Shown: positions 15,083-24,821, counted from the first letter of the stretch. The stretch: 64,000 nucleotides of DNA from Levilactobacillus yonginensis (GCF_003946265.1 NZ_RHNO01000015.1:1-64000), one strand, 5' to 3'. Numbers and translations: made by a program. The notes: a model not told the origin generated them from the letters alone.

Positions 15083-16549
15083 ATGACGAATTTGTATCCT
15101 GACGACAGTCAGACCCTGCATACGGATGCGTATCAAATCAACATGATTCAGACGTATTACGAAGAAGGTATCGCGGATAAGCGTGCCGTCTTTGAAGTTT
15201 TCTTCCGTAAGATGCCGTTTAGAAACGGGTACGGCGTTTTTGCCGGCTTGGAACACATTGTTCATTATATCGAAAATCTTCATTTTTCCCAAACGGATAT
15301 CGATTACTTACGAGAAGCTGAAGATTATTCAGAAGATTTTTTAAATTACTTAGCCAATTTTAAATTCAGAGGATCAATTCGTTCAGCGGTTGAAGGTGAA
15401 TTAGTTTACGCCCACGAACCCTTACTCCAAGTCGAGGGCCCCTTGGCAGACTGCCAATTGGTGGAAACAGCTATTTTAAACATCGTGAACTATCAAACGT
15501 TAATTGCCACGAAGGCCGCTCGGATTCGTTCCGTGGCTGGTGATGACGCCTTGATGGAATTTGGAACGCGGCGGGCGCAAGAGTTTGACGCTGCTATCTG
15601 GGGAACTCGGGCCGCTTACATTGGTGGGTTCGACGCTACTTCTAACGTGCGTGCTGGCAAAATTTTTGGTATTCCCATCAGTGGGACGCACGCGCACGCT
15701 TTGATTCAGACTTATGGTAACGATTACGACGGGTTCATGGCTTACGCTAAGACCCACCATGATTGTGTTTTTCTGATTGATACGTACGACACGTTGCGGA
15801 GCGGGTTACCTAATGCCATTCGTGTGGCTAAAGAAATGGGTGACAAGATTAACTTCCAAGGCGTGCGGATTGATTCCGGGGACATGGCCTACATTTCAAA
15901 ACGCGTGCGGCAGGAGCTGGACGAAGCAGGTTTTCCAAATGCTAAAATCTATGCCTCTAACGACTTGGATGAAAAAACCATTCAAAGTTTGAAGATGCAG
16001 GGCGCTAAGATTGATGTTTGGGGGATTGGGACGAAGCTGATTACGGCGTTCGACCAACCCGCCCTGGGAGCCGTTTACAAGATGGTATCCATTGCCGATG
16101 AGGAAGGGAACATGCACGGCACCATCAAGCTGTCTAACAACGCTGAAAAGGTGACGACCCCTGGTAAGAAACAGGTTTGGCGGATCACCAAGAAGGCTGA
16201 TGGCAAGACCGAAGGGGACTACATTACCCTGATCGATGAGGATCCCCGGCGTGAAGAATCCATTTTCATGTTTAATCCTAACTACACCTATATCAATAAA
16301 ACCATCAATGACTTCAATGCCCGGCCAATTTTACAACCGATTTTTGAAAGCGGTCAATTGGTTTACGAGCTGCCAACTTTGGAAGCTGCCCGGGACCGTT
16401 GTCGCGGTGCCTTAGCTAACTTGTGGCCTGAGTACAAGCGGGATCTGAATCCGCAGAAGTACCCGGTTGACTTATCCGAAGATTGCTACAACCAGAAGAT
16501 GGAAATTATCAAAGGAATTCATAATTACGTTCAAAAGATGCCCGAATAG
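15083..16549 (+). CDS. pncB: Nicotinate phosphoribosyltransferase
   Basis: A 488-residue enzyme joining nicotinate and PRPP to give nicotinate mononucleotide, the entry of the Preiss-Handler NAD salvage route. Typical features are the opening TDAYQINM (about 14-21), EFGTRRAQ (about 157-164), GTHAHALIQ (about 205-213), and RIDSGDMAYISKRVRQELD (about 262-280) for phosphate binding. Length agrees with the long Gram-positive form. It is first in an operon with nadE and a 144-residue unknown. Lactobacilli usually need external nicotinate, and this pair supplies that salvage. Confidence 0.95.
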   Translation: MTNLYPDDSQTLHTDAYQINMIQTYYEEGIADKRAVFEVFFRKMPFRNGYGVFAGLEHIVHYIENLHFSQTDIDYLREAEDYSEDFLNYLANFKFRGSIRSAVEGELVYAHEPLLQVEGPLADCQLVETAILNIVNYQTLIATKAARIRSVAGDDALMEFGTRRAQEFDAAIWGTRAAYIGGFDATSNVRAGKIFGIPISGTHAHALIQTYGNDYDGFMAYAKTHHDCVFLIDTYDTLRSGLPNAIRVAKEMGDKINFQGVRIDSGDMAYISKRVRQELDEAGFPNAKIYASNDLDEKTIQSLKMQGAKIDVWGIGTKLITAFDQPALGAVYKMVSIADEEGNMHGTIKLSNNAEKVTTPGKKQVWRITKKADGKTEGDYITLIDEDPRREESIFMFNPNYTYINKTINDFNARPILQPIFESGQLVYELPTLEAARDRCRGALANLWPEYKRDLNPQKYPVDLSEDCYNQKMEIIKGIHNYVQKMPE

Positions 16550-16579
16550 AGTCGAGCAAAAAACTAGGGGGCAAGTAGC

Positions 16580-17410
16580 ATGCGTGCTATGCAAAAGACG
16601 ATTATTGAAGCTTTAAAGGTACAACCGACCATTGATCCTGCCACGGAAGTTCGTCGCAGTGTGGACTTCTTGAAGGATTATTTAAAGCGGTACGATTTCA
16701 TGAAGACCTTGGTCTTAGGAATTTCTGGTGGCCAAGACTCCACGTTAACTGGCATCCTGTGTGAACAGGCTGTGACTGAGTTACGTCAGGAAACGAACGA
16801 TAATGACTACCGGTTTATTGCGGTTCGTTTACCCTACGGTGAACAGGCGGATGAGGACGATGCCATGATGGCCATCGACTTCATGGGGGCCGATGAGGTT
16901 GAACGCGTCAACATTCAGCCGGCGACGGATGCTATGGTGGCCGCAGTGACCGCTAACGAGGAATCTGTGAGTGACTTCAATAAAGGCAATATCAAAGCAC
17001 GGCAACGAATGATTGCGCAATACGCCATTGCTGGTGCTCGTTCTGGGGCCGTTGTGGGAACGGACCATGCTGCGGAGGCCATCACCGGTTTTTACACGAA
17101 ATTTGGGGATGGCGCGTCAGACATTTGTCCAATTTGGCGGTTGGATAAGCGTCAGGGTGCAGCTATGCTGGACTACTTAGGTGCCCCAGAGCACCTCTAT
17201 AAGAAGGTGCCAACGGCTGATTTGGAAGAAGACCGGCCGGCGCTTCCCGATGAGGTGGCCTTAGGCGTTCACTACGCTGATATTGATGCGTACCTGGAAG
17301 GGCACGACATTGCTGACCAAGCAGCAGAAAAAATTGAGAATTGGTACCAAAAGACCGCGCACAAGCGGCATTTACCAGTCAACGTTTACGATACGTTCTG
17401 GCAGAAGTAA
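16580..17410 (+). CDS. nadE: NH3-dependent NAD synthetase
   Basis: A 276-residue N-type ATP pyrophosphatase that amidates nicotinate adenine dinucleotide to NAD. The P-loop SGGQDS lies at about 51-56, and [18 protein letters not shown] (about 161-178) matches the NaAD site. There is no glutaminase domain, so free ammonia is the donor. ATG at 16580 follows AGGGGGC; a second in-frame ATG nine bases later is possible. It lies 30 bases after pncB in the same operon. The intermediate enzyme nadD is not in the window. Confidence 0.95.
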   Translation: MRAMQKTIIEALKVQPTIDPATEVRRSVDFLKDYLKRYDFMKTLVLGISGGQDSTLTGILCEQAVTELRQETNDNDYRFIAVRLPYGEQADEDDAMMAIDFMGADEVERVNIQPATDAMVAAVTANEESVSDFNKGNIKARQRMIAQYAIAGARSGAVVGTDHAAEAITGFYTKFGDGASDICPIWRLDKRQGAAMLDYLGAPEHLYKKVPTADLEEDRPALPDEVALGVHYADIDAYLEGHDIADQAAEKIENWYQKTAHKRHLPVNVYDTFWQK

Positions 17411-17431
17411 ACTAAGACGGAGGTTAACAGA

Positions 17432-17866
17432 ATGCGTAAAAACAATATGAACGGGTACATCAACGTTTTATCGAAAGTTCTACAAGGAACGGAAGACGCC
17501 GCGGGAGAAATGAACGCGGACTTTGAAACGATGCGTCAGGCCATCGACAACGGGACCGTTGGCGACTTATCCCAAGTTGATTTACAAAAAATTGCGGACA
17601 ACTTTCAACGCGGTACCGATGGTTACGAAGATAAGTTGAACCAACTTGAACAGGCAAGTGCCCCAGTCCGGGTATTGGGCAAACACAAGTCTTTGGTGGC
17701 AGCTTACCGGGTCTACACCGATGCTTGTCAGTCCATGACTGATAGTTTAGATGTAGAACACCAAACGGTTGACCAGGCTGCGTTTGATGAAGCTGAAAAA
17801 ACGCAAGAGAATGCTATGGGTAAAGTGACCGCTGCAATTCAACGGATTATGAGCAGTCCAATGTAG
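17432..17866 (+). CDS. Conserved helical protein of unknown function, NAD operon
   Basis: 144 residues, acidic, predicted almost wholly helical, with no signal peptide, membrane segment or cysteine cluster (one Cys, near 95). I do not recognise the family. It starts 21 bases after nadE behind GGAGG and ends before a strong terminator, so it is the last gene of the pncB-nadE transcript. The spacing pattern (many Asp, Gln and Thr; heptad-like LxxI) suggests a small helical bundle. A link to NAD metabolism rests only on position. Confidence 0.75.
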   Translation: MRKNNMNGYINVLSKVLQGTEDAAGEMNADFETMRQAIDNGTVGDLSQVDLQKIADNFQRGTDGYEDKLNQLEQASAPVRVLGKHKSLVAAYRVYTDACQSMTDSLDVEHQTVDQAAFDEAEKTQENAMGKVTAAIQRIMSSPM

Positions 17867-17885
17867 GACGTTAAAACTCGTGAAG

Positions 17886-17931
17886 ATACGCAAGGATTCC
17901 GGTACTGACGGAAACTCTTGCGTATTTTTTT
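17886..17931 (+). terminator. Terminator of the pncB operon
   Basis: Stem ATACGCAAG/CTTGCGTAT, with an inner TTCCG/CGGAA pairing, then seven T. Confidence 0.92.
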
Positions 17932-17976
17932 GACCGCTCAGCTTAGTCGAGTTATGGACGGTGGGCGGTCGTCCCA

Positions 17977-17985
17977 TGGTATAAT
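17977..17985 (+). promoter_or_regulatory. Extended -10 promoter of tex
   Basis: TGG directly before a perfect TATAAT, about 33 bases before the tex start. The -35 region is weak, as is usual for extended -10 promoters. Confidence 0.6.
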
Positions 17986-18017
17986 GCAGATATGACGAAA
18001 CGTAACGGAGGGGTTGC

Positions 18018-20210
18018 ATGGCAACACAGAAGAATGAGAATGCTTTACGTGAATTGGCTCAGCCGGTTCATGCCCAGCTCAGTCAGTATAAAGTGACCCA
18101 AATACAGGCCGTGCTGTCCCTTCTGGATGAAGGGAATACGGTCCCATTTATTGCACGGTACCGGAAGGAACGTACGGGGTCGCTGGATGAAGTCGCGATT
18201 CGTGACATTGAAGACGAGGCCCGCCGGTTGATGAAATTAAATCAACGCCGACAAGATGTTGTAAAATTAATCGCTGAACAGGGAAAATTAACCCCACAAC
18301 TGCGGCAGTCATTGACTCACGCCACCGTTCTCCAGCAAGTAGAAGATCTTTACCTGCCGTATAAACAAAAGCGACGGACTAAGGCGACGATTGCGCGGGA
18401 GAATGGGTTAGCGCCGCTGGCAGAATGGTTGCTACATTTTCCGGCCAACGGACTAACTGCCAAAGCGCAAGGCTTCGTGAACCTGCAGAAGGAATTACCC
18501 GATGTGGCGGCCGTATGGGCTGGTGTCCATGAAATCTTGGCGGAAACGTTTAGTGAACAAGCTGCTTTTCGAGAATGGATTCGCCGTTATACTTGGCAAC
18601 ACGGTGAGCTGACCAGCAAGCTGAAACGGGGCGCAACCGACGAGCAACAGGTGTATGCGACCTACTATGACTTTAGTCAGCCACTGAAGCAGTTACCACC
18701 TTACCGGGTGCTGGCTATTAACCGAGCAGAACGGGAAAAGGTTCTCACTGTGGGGGTTAACGTAGACCCAGCTTCAATCCTGCAGTATGGGTACTTTCGG
18801 CTGATCGGGCAGCATCAGGGCCCAGCTGTGGCGAAAGTGGAGGCTGCATTTGCGGACGCCTACAAGCGGTTCCTGGGCCCCGCCATCGAGCGGGAACTCC
18901 GGCGGCAATTGACCGAGAAGGCCGATGACCATGCAATTCAGGTGTTTGGAAATAACCTGTATCATCTGTTGATGCAGGCACCGTTGAAGGGCAAAGTGGT
19001 GATGGGGTTTGATCCCGCGTACCGGACCGGCTGTAAGCTGGCTATAATGGACGCTAACGGCCGTTTTCTGGCTAAACAGGTCATTTACCCACATAAGCCG
19101 GCAAGTGGCAAGCAGCGGACGGCAGCGGGGCCAGAGTTCAAACGATTGCTGGACACTTACCACGTGGAAATGATTGCCATTGGTAATGGGACGGCGAGTC
19201 GGGAATCGGAAGAATTTGTTAGTGAGATTCTCAAAACTTTAGACCATCCCGTTTATTACGTATTGGTGAATGAAGCGGGGGCATCCGTCTACTCAGCTAG
19301 CGCGAATGCCAGGGCGGAATTTGCTGATTTTCACGTAGAGGAACGGTCGGCCGTCAGCATTGGTCGGCGGTTGCAGGACCCCTTAGCCGAACTGATCAAA
19401 ATTGATCCCAAGGCCGTGGGGGTTGGTCAATACCAACATGATGTACCGGAAAAGGCTTTGGATGATCAGCTGGATCGCGTTGTGGAAACGGCTGTGAACC
19501 AGGTCGGTGTCAACGTGAATACGGCCAGTCCGGAGCTATTGACGCACATCTCTGGGCTGACGGCGACCACGGCGAAAAATGTGGTGGCTTACCGAAATGA
19601 GAACGGTGCGTTCACGTCGCGTCAGGCTTTGAAAAAGGTCCCACGCTTGGGGCCCAAGGCTTACCAGCAAGCGGTAGGATTCCTGCGAATCATTGGTGGT
19701 ACCGATCCGTTGGACAACACGGATATTCACCCTGAAAGTTACACGGTGGCTAGAAAATTGTTGACCGGTGTGACGGCGACGCTGAGTGATGTAGGCACCG
19801 TTAAGCTGCAGCAGAAGTTGGCGCAATTAAACCGGCAACAGTGGTCAACCCAGTTGGCTGTTGGGACGGCGACGTTGGCAGACATTATTGACGGGCTGAG
19901 TAAGCCCGGTCGGGACTTGCGGGATACGATGCCGGCACCATTGTTGCGTCAGGATGTGTTGACCATGGCTGATTTGAAGCCAGGGATGGAGCTGCAGGGG
20001 ACCGTCCGTAACGTTGTTGATTTTGGGGCCTTTGTAGATATTGGTGTGAAACAGGATGGATTGGTTCACATTTCCCAGTTGGCGGACCATTACGTTGGTG
20101 ATCCCAGCACGGTGGTAACGATTGGGGATGTGGTGACCGTCTGGGTCCTCACAGTTGATGAGAACCGGCAGCGCATTCAGTTGACGATGCGAGCTGATCA
20201 TCATGACTGA
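18018..20210 (+). CDS. tex: Tex, RNA-binding transcription accessory protein
   Basis: A 730-residue member of the Tex/YhgF family. Domains in order: N-terminal helical HTH region (IQAVLSLLDEGNTVPFIARYRKERTG, about 28-53), a YqgF-like RNase H fold (GFDPAYRTGCKLAIMD, about 331-346), a helix-hairpin-helix part (VNTASPELLTHISGL, about 500-514), and a C-terminal S1 RNA-binding domain (GTVRNVVDFGAFVDIGVKQDGLVHIS, about 660-685). Start ATG after CGGAGGGG. sprT overlaps its last eight bases. The role in transcript handling is known only in outline for the family. Confidence 0.95.
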   Translation: MATQKNENALRELAQPVHAQLSQYKVTQIQAVLSLLDEGNTVPFIARYRKERTGSLDEVAIRDIEDEARRLMKLNQRRQDVVKLIAEQGKLTPQLRQSLTHATVLQQVEDLYLPYKQKRRTKATIARENGLAPLAEWLLHFPANGLTAKAQGFVNLQKELPDVAAVWAGVHEILAETFSEQAAFREWIRRYTWQHGELTSKLKRGATDEQQVYATYYDFSQPLKQLPPYRVLAINRAEREKVLTVGVNVDPASILQYGYFRLIGQHQGPAVAKVEAAFADAYKRFLGPAIERELRRQLTEKADDHAIQVFGNNLYHLLMQAPLKGKVVMGFDPAYRTGCKLAIMDANGRFLAKQVIYPHKPASGKQRTAAGPEFKRLLDTYHVEMIAIGNGTASRESEEFVSEILKTLDHPVYYVLVNEAGASVYSASANARAEFADFHVEERSAVSIGRRLQDPLAELIKIDPKAVGVGQYQHDVPEKALDDQLDRVVETAVNQVGVNVNTASPELLTHISGLTATTAKNVVAYRNENGAFTSRQALKKVPRLGPKAYQQAVGFLRIIGGTDPLDNTDIHPESYTVARKLLTGVTATLSDVGTVKLQQKLAQLNRQQWSTQLAVGTATLADIIDGLSKPGRDLRDTMPAPLLRQDVLTMADLKPGMELQGTVRNVVDFGAFVDIGVKQDGLVHISQLADHYVGDPSTVVTIGDVVTVWVLTVDENRQRIQLTMRADHHD

Positions 20211-20682
20211 TGAAGAGCTACAGCGATTGGTGGAACAAATTTCACGCGAAAGCTTTGGTAAGGAGTTCCGCCACCGGGCCATGTTTAATTCGCGGTTAAG
20301 AACGACGGGTGGTCGCTATCGATTACAAGATCACAACATTGAAATTAACCCGCGGATGTTAACTGAGCACGACGAGGCCACTTTGGTAGGCGTGATCAAA
20401 CATGAGTTGTGCCATTACCACTTACATTTAGGCGGTCAATCCGGGCAACATCGAACGGTTGCCTTTAAAAAGTTATTGAAACAGGTGGGGGGGCTACGTT
20501 ATGCCCCGGCACCCGTAAATCAAAAGCCCCGGATCAGACGTTGGAATCTGTACATTTGCACAAACTGCCAACAGAAGTATTACCGGGCAAGAAAAATTGA
20601 TGTTAAAAAGATGGTGTGTGGTCGGTGTCATGGTCGTTTGGCCTGGCAAAAGATTGTTTTAGCACCCACCCGTCCGCATTAG
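20203..20682 (+). CDS. SprT-like zinc metalloprotein
   Basis: A 159-residue SprT family protein. The metalloprotease-type zinc motif IKHELCHYHLH (HExxH, about 66-76) is followed by a C-terminal zinc ribbon with CTNC (about 119-122) and CGRC (about 138-141). Gram-positive SprT relatives (YdcK-like) are annotated near tex; their substrate is not established. The start overlaps the end of tex by eight bases, which implies coupling. Confidence 0.88.
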   Translation: MTDEELQRLVEQISRESFGKEFRHRAMFNSRLRTTGGRYRLQDHNIEINPRMLTEHDEATLVGVIKHELCHYHLHLGGQSGQHRTVAFKKLLKQVGGLRYAPAPVNQKPRIRRWNLYICTNCQQKYYRARKIDVKKMVCGRCHGRLAWQKIVLAPTRPH

Positions 20683-20701
20683 GTTTAGGAGGCAAGAGCT
20701 C

Positions 20702-21583
20702 ATGGGAAAAACGATTATTCGGGTTCCCGCAACGTCGGCGAACCTGGGCCCCGGAATTGATTCAATTGGGGCAGCGTTACATCTGTATTTAACGGTGATT
20801 ATTGAGGAAAAGACTGAAAAATGGCGGGTCAACCACGCGTTGGGAACCGACATTCCGCGGGATGAAAATAATTTGATGGTCCAAACGGCTTTGAAAATCA
20901 AGCCGGATTTGGCACCCCATCAGTTAACCGTGATGTCTGACATTCCAGTGTCACGGGGATTAGGGAGTTCAACGAGTGCCATCATTGCGGGAATCAAGAT
21001 TGCTAATGAGCTTGGCGAGTTGGATTTGACGATTCCGGAACAGTTAGACTGGGCCATCAAGTTGGGTGGCGCGTTGGACAACGTTGCCCCAGCGCTGATG
21101 GGTCAAGCTGCGGTTGCCACAGTGGATGGTGTCCACGCCGATGCCATTAAGTTACCATTACCTGATTTGCAGGTGCTGGTCTTTATTCCCGGCCAGAAGT
21201 TGATGGCGGAAAAGAGTCGTGAGGCACTGCCTAAGACGTTGCCTTTGAACAAGGCCGTGCATGCTAGCAGTGCGGCTAACGTCTTGGTCGCTGCGTTATT
21301 GAAAAAAGATTGGGAACTCGCGGCGAAGATGATTGAACGCGATGAATTCCATGAACAAGCGCGGTCACAACTCGTACCAGAACTTAATACGATTCGGGAT
21401 GCGGCCCATGATTTAAATATTATGGGAACGTACTTAAGCGGGGCTGGGCCTACGGTCGTCACGTTTGGCACGTCAGCACAGCTAACCCTGTTACGTGGGA
21501 AATTAGCGGATCAGGATCTGCCGGGTAGCCTGCGCATTATTGAGCTGGATCAGGACGGTGCGACGGTCTTAACTGATGCATAA
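20702..21583 (+). CDS. thrB: Homoserine kinase
   Basis: A 293-residue GHMP kinase that phosphorylates L-homoserine for threonine synthesis. The N-terminal VPATSANLGPGIDSIG (about 7-22) and the ATP loop VSRGLGSSTSAIIAG (about 84-98) are typical, as is GTYLSGAGPTVVTF near 242-255. It follows AGGAGGC, 19 bases after sprT. No hom or thrC is adjacent, so the pathway genes are scattered or partial in this genome. Confidence 0.92.
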   Translation: MGKTIIRVPATSANLGPGIDSIGAALHLYLTVIIEEKTEKWRVNHALGTDIPRDENNLMVQTALKIKPDLAPHQLTVMSDIPVSRGLGSSTSAIIAGIKIANELGELDLTIPEQLDWAIKLGGALDNVAPALMGQAAVATVDGVHADAIKLPLPDLQVLVFIPGQKLMAEKSREALPKTLPLNKAVHASSAANVLVAALLKKDWELAAKMIERDEFHEQARSQLVPELNTIRDAAHDLNIMGTYLSGAGPTVVTFGTSAQLTLLRGKLADQDLPGSLRIIELDQDGATVLTDA

Positions 21584-21616
21584 ATAAATTTTTTTTGAAT
21601 TAACTTGCAAAAAATA

Positions 21617-21645
21617 TTGTCAGGTGCGAAATCATTTGTTATACT
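21617..21645 (+). promoter_or_regulatory. Promoter of tRNA-Leu
   Basis: TTGTCA, 17 bases, TATACT, ending 18 bases before the tRNA. Confidence 0.85.
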
Positions 21646-21662
21646 ATTTCTTGTGAGTTAAT

Positions 21663-21747
21663 GCGGCCATGGCGGAATTGGCAGACGCGCAAGATTAAGG
21701 ATCTTGTCCGGGTAATCTGGGTGGAAGTTCGAATCTTCTTGGCCGCA
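21663..21747 (+). tRNA. tRNA-Leu (AAG)
   Basis: 85-base class II tRNA. Acceptor GCGGCCA/TGGCCGC; anticodon stem CAAGA/TCTTG with loop TTAAGGA, hence AAG (reads CUU); long variable arm. Single-gene transcription unit. Confidence 0.95.
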
Positions 21748-21761
21748 TCATAATTACGGAG

Positions 21762-21793
21762 ACAGCAATCAGATTACTGATTGCTGTTTTTTT
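21762..21793 (+). terminator. Terminator of tRNA-Leu
   Basis: Perfect stem ACAGCAATCAG/CTGATTGCTGT with loop ATTA and seven T. Confidence 0.95.
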
Positions 21794-21861
21794 ATGGAAT
21801 TAATGAAAAGCGGATGTTTCTGGTAGTTAAAAAGTGGGGGGGAGCTAGCGGTGCGCTAACG

Positions 21862-21926
21862 GGAATAAAAAATCAGACAGGATATTCTCAAAAAAGAGAA
21901 TTCCCTGTCTGATTTTTTATTCCGGG
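21862..21926 (-). terminator. Very long bidirectional terminator
   Basis: Interrupted palindrome GGAATAAAAAATCAGACAGG... with ...CCTGTCTGATTTTTTATTCC, closed by GAGAAT/ATTCTC arms. It carries A-runs and T-runs on both sides, so it can stop both strands. It lies 14 bases past the stop of the minus-strand secreted protein. Confidence 0.85.
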
Positions 21927-21939
21927 TATCACTGCCGAT

Positions 21940-22965
21940 TTACTGTAAGCTTTGAATGTAGGCTTTAGCTTTTTGTTCACTAAAGGATGATTCACCGTTA
22001 GGGCTACCTTGCAAATAGTAAGCGTACGACTCGGCAATATCTTGAAGGTTGGCGTAGAACTTTTGATTACCGACGTTGACTGTGATCCGGAAGGTTCCGG
22101 CGTCACCATTGTCATTATCATAGGCTTGGAAAACGTGGCCGAGTGACATCGTTAATTTGTAGAGTGTTTTACCAGCGACCTTTACCTTCTTGGTCCCAAA
22201 GCCGGTCATTGGTTTAGCTAAGTAGTAGGTGTACGTGGACTTACCACGAGTGAACTTTTTGATCTTAATGGATTGCGCAATTTTGGTGTAGTTCACTTGC
22301 CCTGACTTGGTGGTGTAATTATGATAGTAATTCAAGTAATTATCAGCGGTGACTGTCACAAATCCATTATTGGCTCTGTCGGTGTCAAAATAGGATTGCA
22401 AGTTTTTCCGATAGAGTCTGGGAAGATTGGAGTAGGCACCGTAAGCAAAAGCCGTCTTGGATTTGTGTTCAGTTAGAAAGGCTGTTTGCGCAGATGTATT
22501 CAACTTCTTCATGGATACAGCATATGACCACTTGTGCCCGATGACATTCAAAACTTTCTTCTGATTCTTTTTGGAAAGGACGGTCGTGTCAACGTTGGCT
22601 ATTCCCCAGGTGCTAACGTTACCAACGACGACAGAATGTTTTCCCAGGGTGACGCCGTGGGTTCGATTCTCATTGCCGATTGCGAGTGGTTGACCAATCG
22701 TAAAGACGTCCGGTTGGAAGTCTTTAACGACGGAACTACTCATATTGATTCGAGTCAGTCGGGTTAGATTTCGCATGCCAACCTTATCGAATTCACTGTC
22801 GACCTTTTTGGTAGTCTTCGTGGTCTTTTTATCAAGTTTGGCGTAGTTGTTCAACTGGGCCAGCTTGCCTTTGCTCATGGCGGATGCATTCGTGACAGCT
22901 AAACTGCCAACTGTGGCCCCTAACAGCATGAGCAATACCGCACTCGTTCTTCTAAATGATAACAA
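21940..22965 (-). CDS. Secreted protein of unknown function
   Basis: 341 residues. A signal peptide is clear: RR, hydrophobic LLMLLGATVGSLA, then NASA near 27-30 for signal peptidase I cleavage. No LPxTG, lipobox or membrane anchor is seen. The mature part is rich in Lys, Thr, Tyr and Asn and predicted mostly beta; I do not recognise a family. It resembles lactobacillus extracellular proteins with repeated KxxxKTxTK stretches. TTG start eight bases after AGGGGG. Single gene, convergent with tRNA-Leu and divergent from the MATE gene. Confidence 0.8.
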   Translation of the reverse strand: MLSFRRTSAVLLMLLGATVGSLAVTNASAMSKGKLAQLNNYAKLDKKTTKTTKKVDSEFDKVGMRNLTRLTRINMSSSVVKDFQPDVFTIGQPLAIGNENRTHGVTLGKHSVVVGNVSTWGIANVDTTVLSKKNQKKVLNVIGHKWSYAVSMKKLNTSAQTAFLTEHKSKTAFAYGAYSNLPRLYRKNLQSYFDTDRANNGFVTVTADNYLNYYHNYTTKSGQVNYTKIAQSIKIKKFTRGKSTYTYYLAKPMTGFGTKKVKVAGKTLYKLTMSLGHVFQAYDNDNGDAGTFRITVNVGNQKFYANLQDIAESYAYYLQGSPNGESSFSEQKAKAYIQSLQ

Positions 22966-23345
22966 TCTAATTACCCCCTATAATGAATATCCTACTTCAA
23001 TGGCTAGTGTAACGCTTTTTGTAATGCATGAGAATAAGCATATTAATGAATGGGAGTAGGGGAGCCACTGATGAATCACGTAATCTGTTGAATAATCAAA
23101 GTTATTTTCTGAAAATAATACTGAAATGTCACTAGAAAATGACAAACAGATAACAATTTTTAAGGGAAATCGTTTTCAGTGGAAATGGGGGTTCAAATGC
23201 GGTTAAAAAGGGCGTAGAATGCCTTATTACAGCGAAAAATCCGATTGAAAAATAAGTGAGCAAATTTGCTGACAATCCGGGTGTTTCGCGTTATAGTAGT
23301 CTTCTTGTGTGTTTAGCAAGATAAATATTAGAAGGAGGTCGGCGT
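22966..23345. other. Divergent intergenic region with MATE promoter
   Basis: About 380 A+T-rich bases between divergent genes, without a gene. The plus-strand promoter of the MATE gene is CTGACA (23269-23274), 17 bases, TATAGT (23292-23297). The minus-strand promoter of the secreted-protein gene was not resolved. Confidence 0.55.
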
Positions 23346-24770
23346 ATGAGCGACTTAACCAAGGGCAATTCCCTGAAACTTATTTTCTTTTTCACGATTC
23401 CATTGTTGATTGGTAACTTATTTCAGCAATTGTATAACGTCTCCGATACCGTTGTTGTGGGACAAACTCTTGGTGTCAAGGCGCTCGCCGCTGTTGGAGC
23501 TACCGGTTCCATTAACTTTCTGATTATTGGCTTTGCCCAGGGCTTAACTGCCGGCTTGGCCATCATTACGGCAACGCGATTTGGCGCACGCGATTATCGT
23601 GGGGTGCGGCGGTCGTTTGCTGCGAGCATTATCATTTCGATTTTAATGACGATTGTTTTAACGGTTTTAGCATTAACGTTTGTTGATCCCATTTTAAAGT
23701 TGATGCAGACACCTGCGTCAATCTTCGACAATGCGCGGACCTTTATCAGTATCATTTTCGCTGGTATCTTTGCGTCCATGGCATTTAACCTGTTGTCCAA
23801 CATTATTCGGGCATTAGGCGATTCACGAACACCACTGATCTTTTTGATGATTGGGACGGTGGTTAACGTGATTTTGGAATTATTGTTCATTCTGGTCTTT
23901 CATATGGGGGTTGCCGGTGCCGGTTGGGCAACAGTTATTTCTCAAGTGATCGCGTCACTCTTATGTGTGGGCTACATTGTGCGGTCAATTCCGTTGTTAC
24001 ACATTTCAAAGGAAGACTTCAAGTTTGATTTAAATGAATTGTGGCAACACTTTTCAACGGGGATGCCAATGGGATTTCAGCTTTCCATCATTGCAATTGG
24101 GACGATGGTTATGCAGGCAGCGTTGAACTCACTAGGGACTGATTCCGTTGCTGCTTCGACGGCGGCGTCTAAGGTTGATCAACTCTGCTCGTTACCAATG
24201 TCTTCATTCGGTGTTACTATGGCAACTTTTGCTGCACAGAACTTTGGTGCGGGTAAGTTTGGTCGAATCTTAGAAGGGGTCAAAAAGACCCTGTGGTTAT
24301 CTGGGAGCTTTGCCGTTTTCGCTGGTGGTTTGGTTATCTTCCTGGGTAAGCCAATCGTGACCTTGATCATCGGTACTGCTGATGAGAACGTGATTCACTT
24401 GTCACAGACGTACTTCAACATTATTGGTAGTACGTACCTGTTGTTGAGTGTGTTGTTTATTATTCGGAACACCCTTCAGGGACTGGGTCGACGTGTTTTG
24501 CCGACTTTGGCCGGTGTTGGTGAATTAACGATGCGGGTGTTTGCCGCTTTATTCATGGTCCATGCCTTTGGTTATGCTGGCGCAGTTTCAGCAGAACCAT
24601 TAGCTTGGTTGGGATCATGTGCCATCTTAGTGCCATCCTGGATTCGGGCAGTTAAGCAACTGCGGAACTTACAGCGTTCTGTTGACGTCGTTGAAGGGAA
24701 GACCGAAACGACGGAAGAGAACTTAGATGCACCAAGAATGATGGCAGCATCTCCCAAATTAGAGTCCTAA
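23346..24770 (+). CDS. MATE family efflux transporter
   Basis: A 474-residue, 12-helix multidrug and toxic compound extrusion protein of the DinF/NorM-like branch. It opens with TKGNSLKLIFFFTIPLLIGNLFQQLYN, typical of Firmicutes MATE exporters, and repeats the two-bundle MatE domain (about 10-170 and 235-395). It would use a Na+ or H+ gradient to expel cationic compounds; the substrate is unknown. ATG after GAAGGAGG. The C-terminal 35 residues are hydrophilic. Single gene. Confidence 0.92.
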   Translation: MSDLTKGNSLKLIFFFTIPLLIGNLFQQLYNVSDTVVVGQTLGVKALAAVGATGSINFLIIGFAQGLTAGLAIITATRFGARDYRGVRRSFAASIIISILMTIVLTVLALTFVDPILKLMQTPASIFDNARTFISIIFAGIFASMAFNLLSNIIRALGDSRTPLIFLMIGTVVNVILELLFILVFHMGVAGAGWATVISQVIASLLCVGYIVRSIPLLHISKEDFKFDLNELWQHFSTGMPMGFQLSIIAIGTMVMQAALNSLGTDSVAASTAASKVDQLCSLPMSSFGVTMATFAAQNFGAGKFGRILEGVKKTLWLSGSFAVFAGGLVIFLGKPIVTLIIGTADENVIHLSQTYFNIIGSTYLLLSVLFIIRNTLQGLGRRVLPTLAGVGELTMRVFAALFMVHAFGYAGAVSAEPLAWLGSCAILVPSWIRAVKQLRNLQRSVDVVEGKTETTEENLDAPRMMAASPKLES

Positions 24771-24788
24771 CCTAAAGCGTGATAAACT

Positions 24789-24821
24789 AGGGTGTAGTCG
24801 GTATGACTGCATCCTTTTTTT
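24789..24821 (+). terminator. Terminator of the MATE gene
   Basis: Stem AGGGTGTAGTC/GACTGCATCCT with loop GGTAT and seven T. Confidence 0.9.
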
